Under the pieces are notes generated by a model that saw only the letters and a list, made by a program, of their open reading frames with translations, searched no databases and had not been told where the DNA came from. This document shows positions 1-5,938 of a DNA stretch of 17,792 bases, one piece after another (position 1 is the stretch's first letter; each line of letters begins with the position of its first letter). Both the position numbers and the translations under genes were made by a program. Source of the DNA: Chersky-822 sp035509195 (GTDB taxonomy: Bacteria > Actinomycetota > Actinomycetes > Streptosporangiales > Streptosporangiaceae); NCBI GenBank assembly GCA_035509195.1, contig DATJLT010000169.1, forward strand, positions 1 through 17,792, in the 5' to 3' direction.

Positions 1-183
1 AGCAAGGCCACGGGATTGCAGGCACCCGATGTCGCCAAGCAGGCAGCCAGCCAGTCAGCCACCGGACGGTTCAGCTCGCCAGAGGAAATCGCCGGCCTGG
101 TGCTCTTCCTCGCCAGCGACCACGCCGCGAACATCACGGGCGCAATCTTCACCATCGACGGCGGCCTGGTGCCGACCTGGTGA
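1..183 (+). CDS. SDR family oxidoreductase, C-terminal end (5' truncated by window edge)
   Basis: Frame 1 is open from the first base to a TGA at 181-183, giving 60 residues. The end reads like the C-terminus of a classical short-chain dehydrogenase/reductase: TGRFSSPEEIAGLVLFLAS, then an ITGA segment and IDGGLVPTW. The PEEIA...FLAS block and the ...G..i.vDGG tail are the hallmarks of this family of NAD(P)-dependent oxidoreductases. The cofactor-binding and catalytic parts (GxxxGxG, YxxxK) lie outside the window, so substrate and cofactor cannot be judged. A separate promoter box follows its stop, so the next gene probably is not co-transcribed only from here. Confidence 0.9.
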   Translation, partial: SKATGLQAPDVAKQAASQSATGRFSSPEEIAGLVLFLASDHAANITGAIFTIDGGLVPTW

Positions 184-197
184 GCGCGCTCGCCGGC

Positions 198-210
198 TAG
201 CGTCAGTGCC
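198..210 (+). promoter_or_regulatory. -10 box of a leaderless promoter for the DUF5996 gene
   Basis: TAGCGT at 198-203 is followed by 7 bases and then the ATG at 211. There is no Shine-Dalgarno sequence. A TAnnnT box at this distance places the transcription start at or next to the start codon, as known for leaderless actinobacterial genes. No convincing -35 is visible. Confidence 0.55.
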
Positions 211-1131
211 ATGCCTTCCAGTTGGCCTTCGGCGTCATACGAGCAATGGTCCGCGACGTGCGACACCCTGCACGCGCACACGCAGGTACTCGGCAAGCTG
301 GCCGTCAAGCTGGCACCGCCAGAGCCGCAGTTGCAGCACGCGGCGCTGCGCCTCACGGCGCGAGGCTGGGAAACCTTGCCACTGCCTGCCCCCGACGGCT
401 CAGGGTCCTTCGTCGTCGCGCTTGACCTGCACAGGCACGAGGCCGTCGTCGAGCACAGCGACGGCCGTTCCGAGCGCGTTGCTCTCACGCCTGACCGCCC
501 GGTCGGCACCGTGACCCGCGAACTGCTCGGCGCGATCGCCGGCCTGGCCGGGCCGGTCCGGATCGACCCGACCCCGCAGGAAGTGCCGTGGACCGTACCT
601 CTCGACCAGGACGAGGAGCACTCAAGGTACGACGCCGAGCAGGTCGCGAGCTATTTCGCCGCCGCGACGCAAGCCGCCCTCGTGCTCGCCGACTACCGGG
701 CGCCGTTCCGGGGCCGGTCGACTCCGGTGAACGCCTGGTGGGGTTCCTTCGACCTGGCCGTCAGCCTGTTCTCGGGCAAGCCCGCCGATCCTCCGTCCGC
801 CGACTTCATCATGCGGAACGCGATGGACTCGCAGGAGGTCGCCATGGGCTGGTGGCCGGGGGATCCGAGGCATCCGCAGGCCGCCTTCTACGCCTATGCT
901 CACCCGGCACCTGACAGTTTCAGCAAGTACGACCCTCCGACCCCTGGCGCGCACTGGGACGCCACGATCAGCGAGTTCATACTTCCCTGGGACGACGTCC
1001 GCGCGGCAGAAGACCCGCACGCCGTAGCTGTCCAGTTCGCACGTGACCTGTTCCTGCACTCCTGCGAGGTCTGCGACTGGGATCCCAAGCTAGCCGCCAC
1101 CGCCCAGGGCAACCCCCCGCCCGTCACCTGA
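211..1131 (+). CDS. DUF5996 family protein
   Basis: 306 residues of unknown function, matching the DUF5996 family as I know it. The N-terminus has a W(P).L...W..T..TLH..TQ..GK-type opening (residues 10-30, with TLHAHTQVLGKLAVKLAP). A middle part has EVPWTVPLDQDEEHSRYD, and a conserved block near residue 176 reads NAWWGSFDLAVSLFSG. A later segment has MGWWPGDPRHPQAAFYAYAH, and the C-terminus has ISEFILPWDDVR. Length fits the family (about 300). No signal peptide or membrane helix is seen, so it is probably cytosolic. The start is set by the TAGCGT box seven bases upstream. The family has no established biochemical role that I know of; its many conserved Trp and His residues suggest a ligand pocket, but that is inference. 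Confidence 0.88.
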   Translation: MPSSWPSASYEQWSATCDTLHAHTQVLGKLAVKLAPPEPQLQHAALRLTARGWETLPLPAPDGSGSFVVALDLHRHEAVVEHSDGRSERVALTPDRPVGTVTRELLGAIAGLAGPVRIDPTPQEVPWTVPLDQDEEHSRYDAEQVASYFAAATQAALVLADYRAPFRGRSTPVNAWWGSFDLAVSLFSGKPADPPSADFIMRNAMDSQEVAMGWWPGDPRHPQAAFYAYAHPAPDSFSKYDPPTPGAHWDATISEFILPWDDVRAAEDPHAVAVQFARDLFLHSCEVCDWDPKLAATAQGNPPPVT

Positions 1132-1132
1132 C

Positions 1133-1145
1133 CCGGCCAGGCCGG
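1133..1145 (+). terminator. Short GC palindrome just after the DUF5996 stop
   Basis: CCGGCC-A-GGCCGG at 1133-1145 begins one base after the TGA at 1129-1131. It could form a small stem and act as a weak terminator. There is no T run, so termination is uncertain. Confidence 0.3.
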
Positions 1146-1191
1146 TACAGGGATATCTTCTCCTTGCCACTCCCTGTGTAAAGGCGGAGCC

Positions 1192-1728
1192 TTGGACTGT
1201 GGGTCGATTCTGCCGCTGATCAAGAGGGCAGAGGCGGAGGGTTACGGCGACCCGCCGCCACTGCGGCACGACGAGCTTCCTATTCTGGAGGACTGGACTC
1301 CATATCTGCTAGTCGCATATGTCTTTGATCATCCTGACCATTTTGAATACGTGACCTTCGGTCATTGCGAGCAACTGGGGCTGCGGACCGGGGATCTGCG
1401 AGCCCTTGCCGTTGGCAATCTCATGAAGCGCCGGCCGTTCCCGGAGATCAGGCAGATACCTGGCGCGGCGATGTTCGTGCTGGACGGTGACCTTGAGTCC
1501 AGCCTTCTGCTGGTCAATGAAATCTGGTCTCGTGTCGCGCCCTCTTTTGATGGCGACCTGATCGCGGCCGTGCCAGCGCGGGACATACTGCTGGTCACCG
1601 GGTCGGGAGTGCCGGATGGCATGTCCGTGCTGCGGCACGGCATCGATTCGGTCTGGCGCAGGTCGGAGACGAGGCTACTGCTCACGAAGTCACTGCTGTT
1701 CAGGGACGAGACCTCCTGGCGTCATTGA
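1192..1728 (+). CDS. DUF1444 / YtpQ-like protein, short form
   Basis: 178 residues from a TTG start. The protein resembles the C-terminal core of the DUF1444 (YtpQ, UPF0354) family. A segment near residues 40-75 reads PYLLVAYVFDHPDHFEYVT followed by a leucine-rich L..LA..NL pattern. The family core follows: FVLDGDLESSLLLVNEIW, then GDLIAAVPARDILLVTGSG, then an LLTKSLL end. The function of the family is unknown. YtpQ proteins are usually longer, so the N-terminus is short or lost. TTG is the only usual start codon between the upstream stop and the conserved core; AAGG at 1181-1184 gives a possible ribosome site seven bases before it. Codon use in 1260-1530 is less GC-extreme than in the neighbours. 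It lies in the same frame as the preceding gene, 60 bases after that gene's stop. Confidence 0.7.
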   Translation: MDCGSILPLIKRAEAEGYGDPPPLRHDELPILEDWTPYLLVAYVFDHPDHFEYVTFGHCEQLGLRTGDLRALAVGNLMKRRPFPEIRQIPGAAMFVLDGDLESSLLLVNEIWSRVAPSFDGDLIAAVPARDILLVTGSGVPDGMSVLRHGIDSVWRRSETRLLLTKSLLFRDETSWRH

Positions 1729-1756
1729 GGTGCACTCCCGACGACCGCACACTCCA

Positions 1757-1851
1757 GGCCAGCAGCATCAGATGCCCAACGATGCTGTACGCCCGGTCCC
1801 GGCTACAGCATCAAAGTCGCAGCGATGTCACGGCGGCAGCATCAAGTGGCC
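1757..1851 (-). repeat. ~95-bp dispersed imperfect-palindrome element, copy A
   Basis: Read on the minus strand, the element starts GGCCACTTGATGC and ends GATGCTGCTGGCC. It lines up with copy C (12044-12138) over 95 positions without needing a gap apart from one local shift, and with copy B (5763-5856) with about three small gaps. The central hairpin is GATGCTGTA (1781-1789) against TACAGCATC (1804-1812): a perfect 9-bp stem, with three further GC pairs beyond a bulged base. Roughly two thirds of positions match copy C by eye. Confidence 0.65.
1781..1812. repeat. Perfect 9-bp hairpin inside repeat copy A
   Basis: GATGCTGTA at 1781-1789 is exactly complementary to TACAGCATC at 1804-1812, with 14 bases between. 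A bulged C followed by GCC/GGC extends the stem. This is the most regular secondary-structure candidate in the region and corresponds to the central hairpin of copies B and C. Confidence 0.7.
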
Positions 1852-2020
1852 ATCGTTGTCGCTGAAACCGCCCCGCCAGCAGCAACGCAGGGCCATAGAT
1901 GCTGCTTGCCCCGGCGCGATGCGCCGGCTGAGGCTCGGGCCACCTGATGCTGGCCTGGCAGCGCCCGGCTAAGGTTTCCGAGAGTCACCCCTAGCGAGCA
2001 GAATCAGGACAAACCGCGCG

Positions 2021-3196
2021 ATGAGCCAGCCCGCCTCAAGCCCAGGCCCGCTCGCCGGGCTGCTCGTCGCCGACTTCACCCGTGTCCTGGCCGGCCCTTA
2101 CTGCACGATGCTGCTCGCCGACCTCGGCGCTGACGTGATCAAGGTCGAGAGCCCGGCGGGCGACGACACCAGGCACTGGATGCCGCCGGTCACCGCAGAG
2201 GGCACGTCCACTTACTACCTGTCGATCAACCGCAACAAGCGGTCCGTCGTGCTCGACCTCACCAGCGCGGACGACCTGGCACTGGCCAGGGAACTGGCCC
2301 GCCGCGCGGACATCTTGGTGGAGAACTTCAAGCCGGGCGGCCTGACCAGGTTCGGCCTGGACTACGACGCCGTCCGGGCCGGCAACGACTCGGTCATCTA
2401 CGCCTCGATCACCGGCTTCGGCTCCGCGGGCGGTGCCGCCTTGCCTGGCTACGATCTCCTGGTCCAGGCGATGTCGGGCCTCATGAGCCTCACCGGCGAT
2501 CCGGAAGGGCCGCCCTACCGGGCCGGCGTAGCGATCTTCGACATCGTCGCCGGCCTGCATACGGCGATCGGCATCCTCGCCGCGCTCGGTCACCGCACGG
2601 CGACAGGCGAGGGCCAGCACGTCGAGGCCAGCCTGCTCGCCTCGGCAATGTCAGGCCTGGTCAACCAGGCCAGCGCGGTCCTGACCGGCGGCGTCGTCCC
2701 GTTCCGCATGGGCAATGCCCACCCGAGCTTGTTTCCCTACGAGCCGCTCCCGACCGCCGACGGCGAACTCGTGGTCACAGCAGGCAATGACCTCCAGTTC
2801 AGAAAGCTCTGCGCCGCCTTGCAAGTGCCGCACCTGGCACTCGACCCTAAATTCTCTTCTAACGCCCAACGGACAGCCAACCGCTCTGAGCTGAAGGAAC
2901 TGCTCGTCGAACAGCTACGCCGGCGCACGTCGGCCGAGTGGTTCAGCGAACTCACCGCGGCGGGGGTACCGTGCGGTCCCATCAACACGGTGGATCGCGG
3001 CATCGCGTTCGCGGCCGAGATCGGGCTTGACCCGGTCGTGATGTCCGGGCAAGGCGAGCACGCGGTACCTGTCACCAGGCACCCTGTTACTTACTCGCGA
3101 ACGCCGCCCCGCTACGACCTGCCGCCGCCCGCGCTGGACGAGCACGGGGCGGAGATCCGTGACTGGCTGGCCAGCCCCGCAGGAGGACTGAGATGA
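2021..3196 (+). CDS. CaiB/BaiF family (class III) CoA-transferase
   Basis: 391 residues, the usual length for class III CoA-transferases, which move CoA between carboxylic acids through enzyme-bound anhydride and thioester intermediates. The N-terminus has the family signature: GLLVADFTRVLAGPYCTM, then LADLGADVIKVESPAGDDTR (residues 31-50). It continues with SINRNKRSVVLDL (68-80) and ADILVENFKPG (96-106). PGYDLLVQAMSGLMSLTG (142-159) carries the likely catalytic Asp145, the position equivalent to the Asp of the related alpha-methylacyl-CoA racemase. The C-terminal domain has GVPCGPINTV (near 320). AGGA lies 11 bases before the ATG. Its last codons overlap the next gene as ATGA, so the two are translationally coupled. 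It probably activates an acid that the lyase then cleaves (inference). A racemase role is possible but less likely in this context. Confidence 0.93.
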   Translation: MSQPASSPGPLAGLLVADFTRVLAGPYCTMLLADLGADVIKVESPAGDDTRHWMPPVTAEGTSTYYLSINRNKRSVVLDLTSADDLALARELARRADILVENFKPGGLTRFGLDYDAVRAGNDSVIYASITGFGSAGGAALPGYDLLVQAMSGLMSLTGDPEGPPYRAGVAIFDIVAGLHTAIGILAALGHRTATGEGQHVEASLLASAMSGLVNQASAVLTGGVVPFRMGNAHPSLFPYEPLPTADGELVVTAGNDLQFRKLCAALQVPHLALDPKFSSNAQRTANRSELKELLVEQLRRRTSAEWFSELTAAGVPCGPINTVDRGIAFAAEIGLDPVVMSGQGEHAVPVTRHPVTYSRTPPRYDLPPPALDEHGAEIRDWLASPAGGLR

Positions 3197-3984
3197 CCAA
3201 CGACCCGCGCTTGCCGACCTCGCTTGGCACGTCAGACCGCGACTCGATCACGGTGCTCGGCCAGGACCTGGCGGCTGACCTGATGGGCAAGGTCACGTTC
3301 GGTGAACTGGCTCTCTGGCTGGCAACCCAGCGGCGGCCGACATCATCGGAGGTCAGGGTCTTCGAGGCAGTCCTCGTCGCGCTGGCCGATCACGGTTTCA
3401 CTCCTACCGCGATCGCGACCAGGGTGACGTACCTGAGCGCCCCCGACTCGGTGCAGGGCGCGCTGGCGGCGGGGCTGCTCGGCGGCGGGTCGCGGTTCCT
3501 CGGCGTGACCGAGGACGCCGGCCGGTTCCTGGCCGAGACCCTGGCGAGAGCCGAGCCGCCGGCCGACGATGCCGGGTACGACGCTCTCGCGCTCGACGCG
3601 GTAAAACAGGCCCGCGCCACCGGCCGGTTCGTGCCCGGTCTCGGTCACCCGGTTCACAAGGACACCGACCCGCGCACGCCCGTGCTGATCGAGATCGCCA
3701 AGGAAGAAGGCCTGTACGGGCCGCACCTTCGCCTCTTCGAGGCGATCGGCCGTGTCAACGCGGAGGTTCTCGGCAGGCGACTTCCGCTGAACGGTGCGGG
3801 TACCTGCGGTGCCGCGCTGGCCGATCTCGGTCTTCCGCCTGGACTGCTGCGCGGGTTCGCGCTGCTCGCGAGGACGGCAGGCCTCCTCGGCCATATCGCT
3901 GAAGAGCAGCGCCGGCCGATCGGCATGGACATATACCAGATGGTCGAGGAGCACGCGGACTATCAGCCGCCAGTAGATCGTTGA
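3193..3984 (+). CDS. Citryl-CoA lyase-like protein (citrate synthase superfamily)
   Basis: 263 residues, much shorter than citrate synthase (about 400 or more) and close to the lyase domain at the C-terminus of ATP-citrate lyase. Citrate-synthase-fold landmarks are visible: LVALADHGFTPTAIATRVTY (61-80) with the ADHG His67; APDSVQGALAAGLLGGGSRF (83-102), the CoA-site region; PGLGHPVHK (148-156) with the GHPVHK His152; and a late ALADLGLPPGLLRGFALLAR (208-227), then GLLGHIAEEQRRPIG. Such proteins are expected to cleave a 3-hydroxy-3-carboxyacyl-CoA (citryl-CoA or a relative) into acetyl-CoA or another acyl-CoA plus an oxo acid. The ATG overlaps the stop of the CoA-transferase gene, which supports an acid-activation then C-C cleavage pair. 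The exact substrate is not shown by the sequence. Confidence 0.85.
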   Translation: MTNDPRLPTSLGTSDRDSITVLGQDLAADLMGKVTFGELALWLATQRRPTSSEVRVFEAVLVALADHGFTPTAIATRVTYLSAPDSVQGALAAGLLGGGSRFLGVTEDAGRFLAETLARAEPPADDAGYDALALDAVKQARATGRFVPGLGHPVHKDTDPRTPVLIEIAKEEGLYGPHLRLFEAIGRVNAEVLGRRLPLNGAGTCGAALADLGLPPGLLRGFALLARTAGLLGHIAEEQRRPIGMDIYQMVEEHADYQPPVDR

Positions 3985-4014
3985 ACGTTCATGCAACCTG
4001 CTAGGGTAGTGGCC
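3981..4014 (+). promoter_or_regulatory. Promoter of the DoxX-like gene, leaderless type
   Basis: TTGAAC at 3981-3986 resembles a -35 box and overlaps the stop of the lyase gene. TAGGGT at 4002-4007 is a -10 box. The spacer is 15 bases, shorter than the usual 17. Seven bases separate TAGGGT from the ATG at 4015, which decides for that start over the ATG at 3991, which lies between the two boxes. Confidence 0.55.
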
Positions 4015-4431
4015 ATGCGCTTGCTCAGAGCACGTGAAATCCCCGGAAGGCTCGCCACCGGGGCGTACATCCTGCACACCGGCCTGGAAAAGTGGAATGG
4101 CGATGAGGCCAGGGCCGAAGGAGTGCACAAGGCCGCCTCGAACGCGTTTCCCTTCCTTAAGGACATTCCGCCTGCCCAGTTCCTCAAGCTGCTCGCAGGC
4201 AGCGAGATCGCGATCGGAACCGCTCTTCTGTCGCCTTTCGTGCCGACCGCTCTGGCGGGTGCCGCACTGACCGGTTTCTCCGGTTCGCTGCTCGCCATGT
4301 ACGCGCGGACCCCGGCGATGCGCAAGCCGGGAAGCATCTGGCCGAGTCAGGCAGGGACGGGCGTGAGCAAGGACGTCTGGATGCTCGGCATCGGACTCGG
4401 GCTCCTCACCGACGCGCTGATCGACCGGTAA
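4015..4431 (+). CDS. DoxX-like small membrane protein
   Basis: 138 residues from the ATG at 4015 (an in-frame ATG at 3991 would add eight, but it would lie upstream of the -10 box). The N-terminal LLRAREIPGRLATGAYILHTGLEKW resembles the first helix of DoxX-type proteins, in which a helix ends in a HG.xK motif. Hydrophobic segments are near residues 14-24, 57-97 (probably two helices, with LAGSEIAIGTALLSPFVP and LAGAALTGFSGSLLAMY) and 118-136 (DVWMLGIGLGLLTDALI). A loop with an RTPAMRKPGSIWPSQAG stretch follows the third helix. It is probably a four-helix inner membrane protein of unknown function. It ends in TAA directly abutting the GTG of the VOC gene, so the two form a unit. Confidence 0.72.
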   Translation: MRLLRAREIPGRLATGAYILHTGLEKWNGDEARAEGVHKAASNAFPFLKDIPPAQFLKLLAGSEIAIGTALLSPFVPTALAGAALTGFSGSLLAMYARTPAMRKPGSIWPSQAGTGVSKDVWMLGIGLGLLTDALIDR

Positions 4432-4770
4432 GTGACAGTCGAGTACGTCTTCGCCGGTCTCGTCGTGAGCGACCGTGACGAGGCCGCTGCCTGGTACTCG
4501 CGGCTGTTCGGCCGCTCGCCTGACATGCTGCCCAACGAGGCCGAGGCCGCGTGGCAACTGACCGAGTCCGCGTCGGTGTACTTGCTGGCCGACCCCGCGA
4601 GGGCCGGACACGGCGTGCTCACGCTGATCGTCGACGATCTGGACGCCGAACTGGCGGCGATCGCGGCCAGAGATCTTGTCACCAGGCCTGCCGAGGAAAC
4701 CCCCGCAGGCCGCACCTGCAAGCTCACCGATCCCGACGGCAACAGCATCCAGCTCGCGCAGCTCGCCTAG
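4432..4770 (+). CDS. VOC family protein (glyoxalase/bleomycin-resistance fold)
   Basis: 112 residues with the two beta-alpha-beta-beta-beta modules expected for one VOC domain. EYVFAGLVVSDRDEAAAWYS, then RLFGRSPDML, form the first; HGVLTLIVDDLDAELAAIAA and the end DPDGNSIQLAQLA form the second. VOC proteins are small metal enzymes or binding proteins (lyases, dioxygenases, resistance proteins). In many metal-binding members the last strand ends DPDGN.iEl, the Glu being a ligand; here it is SIQL, so a Gln stands at that place and metal binding may differ. GTG follows the TAA of the preceding gene with no gap (TAAGTG), so translation is likely coupled. Its stop overlaps the convergent stop of the next gene in CTAG. 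Substrate unknown. Confidence 0.82.
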   Translation: MTVEYVFAGLVVSDRDEAAAWYSRLFGRSPDMLPNEAEAAWQLTESASVYLLADPARAGHGVLTLIVDDLDAELAAIAARDLVTRPAEETPAGRTCKLTDPDGNSIQLAQLA

Positions 4771-5654
4771 AGTTCCTTCTCGAACCAGTGGTGCGCGTAA
4801 ACGACGTCGTTGAAGGCCGGGACCTCGCGGTAGCCAGCTGACCGGTACATGCTGATCGCTTCGGTCAGGTTCCTGTTCGTCTCCAGCCTGACAACGCCGG
4901 CCCCGTTCGCGGCGGCCTGCCGTTCGAGTTCTGTCAGCAACCGCCGCCCGAGCCCGAGCCCGCGTGCGGACCGGGCTACCCACATCCGCTTGATGTCAGC
5001 CGGCCCCTCGCCGTGAAGCTTCAGCGCCCCGCAGCCGACCGGCTCGTCGTGCAACGTCGCGACCAGGAACAGCCCGGCCGGCGGCGTCATCTCCTCATCG
5101 CTCGCGGTCAGGTCCTGATCCGGGTCATAGCCTGCGTCGAACCGCTCCCCCAGCTCAGTGAAGTAGGCCAGCAGACAGGCGCGAGCGTCCGCGTGCCTCG
5201 GGTCGGTGACCTGTACCCGCACCATCGAGGCAACCATCAGCCGCTCAACCTCGGCCATCGCCGCGACCAGGCTGGACCGCTGCCGCTCGTTCAGCGGCTC
5301 GAGTATCGAACTCGCTGCCACGTCGGCCCGCCGGTCAAGCTCGGCCAGCTCGGCCAGCCCGAGCTCGGTCAGCCTGGCCGTCCGCACCCGACCGTCGGCC
5401 ACGCTCGGCGCTACCTCCACGAGACCGTCGCCGTGAAGTGCCCGCAGCAGCCGGCTGAGGTATCCGGAGTCAAGGTCAAGCCGCGACCGCAGCCGGCGCA
5501 CATCGGCGCCCCCGCCGTCGGCCCCGATCTCCCAAAGCAACCGCGCCTGACCCAGCGGCCGGTCCCGCGCCAGGAACTCCTCATCAAGCGCCCCGACTCG
5601 CTGAGTCACCGTCCGGTTGAACCGCCGCACCTGCTCGAGCATCGCCACGTCCAT
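4767..5654 (-). CDS. MarR-type regulator fused to a GNAT acetyltransferase
   Basis: 295 residues with two domains. Residues 1-150 are a MarR winged-helix domain: LGQARLLWEIG (34-44), the recognition region LRSRLDLDSGYLSRLLRALHG (55-75), the wing with SVADGRVRTARLTELG (84-99), then a helical dimerisation segment. Residues 150-295 are a GNAT domain: GLFLVATLHDEPVGCGALKL (194-213), the acetyl-CoA loop in RMWVARSARGLGLGRRLL (223-240, R.xGxG), and NLTEAISMYRSAGY (262-275). This fusion is a known bacterial arrangement, thought to sense or modify a small molecule. The ATG at 5654 is set by a -10 box six bases away. A CTGAC/GTCAG dyad overlaps that box, suggesting autoregulation. The gene converges on the VOC gene with overlapping stops. 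Confidence 0.92.
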   Translation of the reverse strand: MDVAMLEQVRRFNRTVTQRVGALDEEFLARDRPLGQARLLWEIGADGGGADVRRLRSRLDLDSGYLSRLLRALHGDGLVEVAPSVADGRVRTARLTELGLAELAELDRRADVAASSILEPLNERQRSSLVAAMAEVERLMVASMVRVQVTDPRHADARACLLAYFTELGERFDAGYDPDQDLTASDEEMTPPAGLFLVATLHDEPVGCGALKLHGEGPADIKRMWVARSARGLGLGRRLLTELERQAAANGAGVVRLETNRNLTEAISMYRSAGYREVPAFNDVVYAHHWFEKEL

Positions 5655-5657
5655 TCT

Positions 5658-5671
5658 CTGACCTTAGTCAG
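5658..5671 (-). promoter_or_regulatory. -10 box and overlapping operator-like dyad of the MarR-GNAT gene
   Basis: On the minus strand the -10 box TAAGGT (5666-5661) is followed by six bases and the ATG, so the transcript should be leaderless. The box sits inside a perfect dyad CTGAC-TAAG-GTCAG (5658-5671). MarR proteins commonly repress their own gene by binding such dyads over the promoter; the assignment here is inference from position. Confidence 0.5.
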
Positions 5672-5901
5672 TAAAAATAGGGAAGGCGACCCCGACCCGG
5701 CCTGCCCAGCAGCAACGAGAAGCCATCGATGTCGTTGGCCAGGGCCGCGTGACAGCAATGTTGGCTACCTGATGCTGCGGGATGAGCATCAGGTTTCCAA
5801 CGTCGTCGTTGCCGCCTAGCCGGGCTACGACATCAACGGGTCAGCGATGCTATGACTTCCGGCGGGACGCCCGCCCGCCTGATCCAGACCTGACGTTGCG
5901 T
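5672..5901. other. Gene-free region between the carboxyltransferase and MarR-GNAT genes
   Basis: No credible gene lies here. The region holds repeat copy B (5763-5856), with a related upstream part at 5722-5750 that includes ATCGATGTCGTTGGCC. A GGCGGG-ACG-CCCGCC hairpin at 5861-5875 has six-base arms and may help end transcription from either side. The remaining bases show nothing I can name. Confidence 0.6.
5763..5856 (+). repeat. ~95-bp dispersed imperfect-palindrome element, copy B
   Basis: The copy begins GGCTACCTGATGC (copy C: GGCTACTTGATGC) and ends near GCGATGCTATGAC. It contains two hairpins. The first has 16-base arms, TTGGCTACCTGATGCT (5761-5776) and AGCATCAGGTTTCCAA (5785-5800), with only two internal mismatches and an 8-base loop. 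The second is GTCGTTGCC (5805-5813) against GGCTACGAC (5823-5831) with one mismatch. The second corresponds in position to the 9-bp hairpin of copy A. Confidence 0.65.
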
Positions 5902-5936
5902 GGCCGAATGACTACGTCCGGTGGACTTCGTCGGCC
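5902..5936 (-). terminator. Hairpin directly after the carboxyltransferase stop
   Basis: GGCCGA (5902-5907) pairs with TCGGCC (5931-5936), and an inner GTCC-GGT-GGAC stem (5916-5926) can stack inside. On the minus strand it begins two bases after the TGA of the carboxyltransferase gene, the right place for a terminator. There is no T run, as is common in high-GC actinobacteria. Confidence 0.45.
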
Positions 5937-5938
5937 GC

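Larger units (their letters stand above)
1729..2020. other. Gene-free region between the DUF1444-like and CoA-transferase genes
   Basis: This 292-base stretch holds no credible gene. It is occupied by repeat copy A (1757-1851, minus orientation). An outer inverted repeat runs CCAGGCCAGCAGCATCAGATG-like at 1754-1774 against CACCTGATGCTGGCCTGG at 1941-1958, pairing with one 3-base insertion and one mismatch. Further GATGCTG modules lie at 1899-1906 and 1946-1952. The last ~60 bases lead to the CoA-transferase start and have only a weak AGGA at 2006-2009. Confidence 0.7.

Noticed and set aside
3343..4983. 546-codon open frame on the minus strand across the lyase, DoxX-like and VOC genes
   Set aside because: It is antisense to three genes with clear families, is rich in Arg, Gly and Glu as expected of high-GC shadow frames, and shows no recognisable domain.
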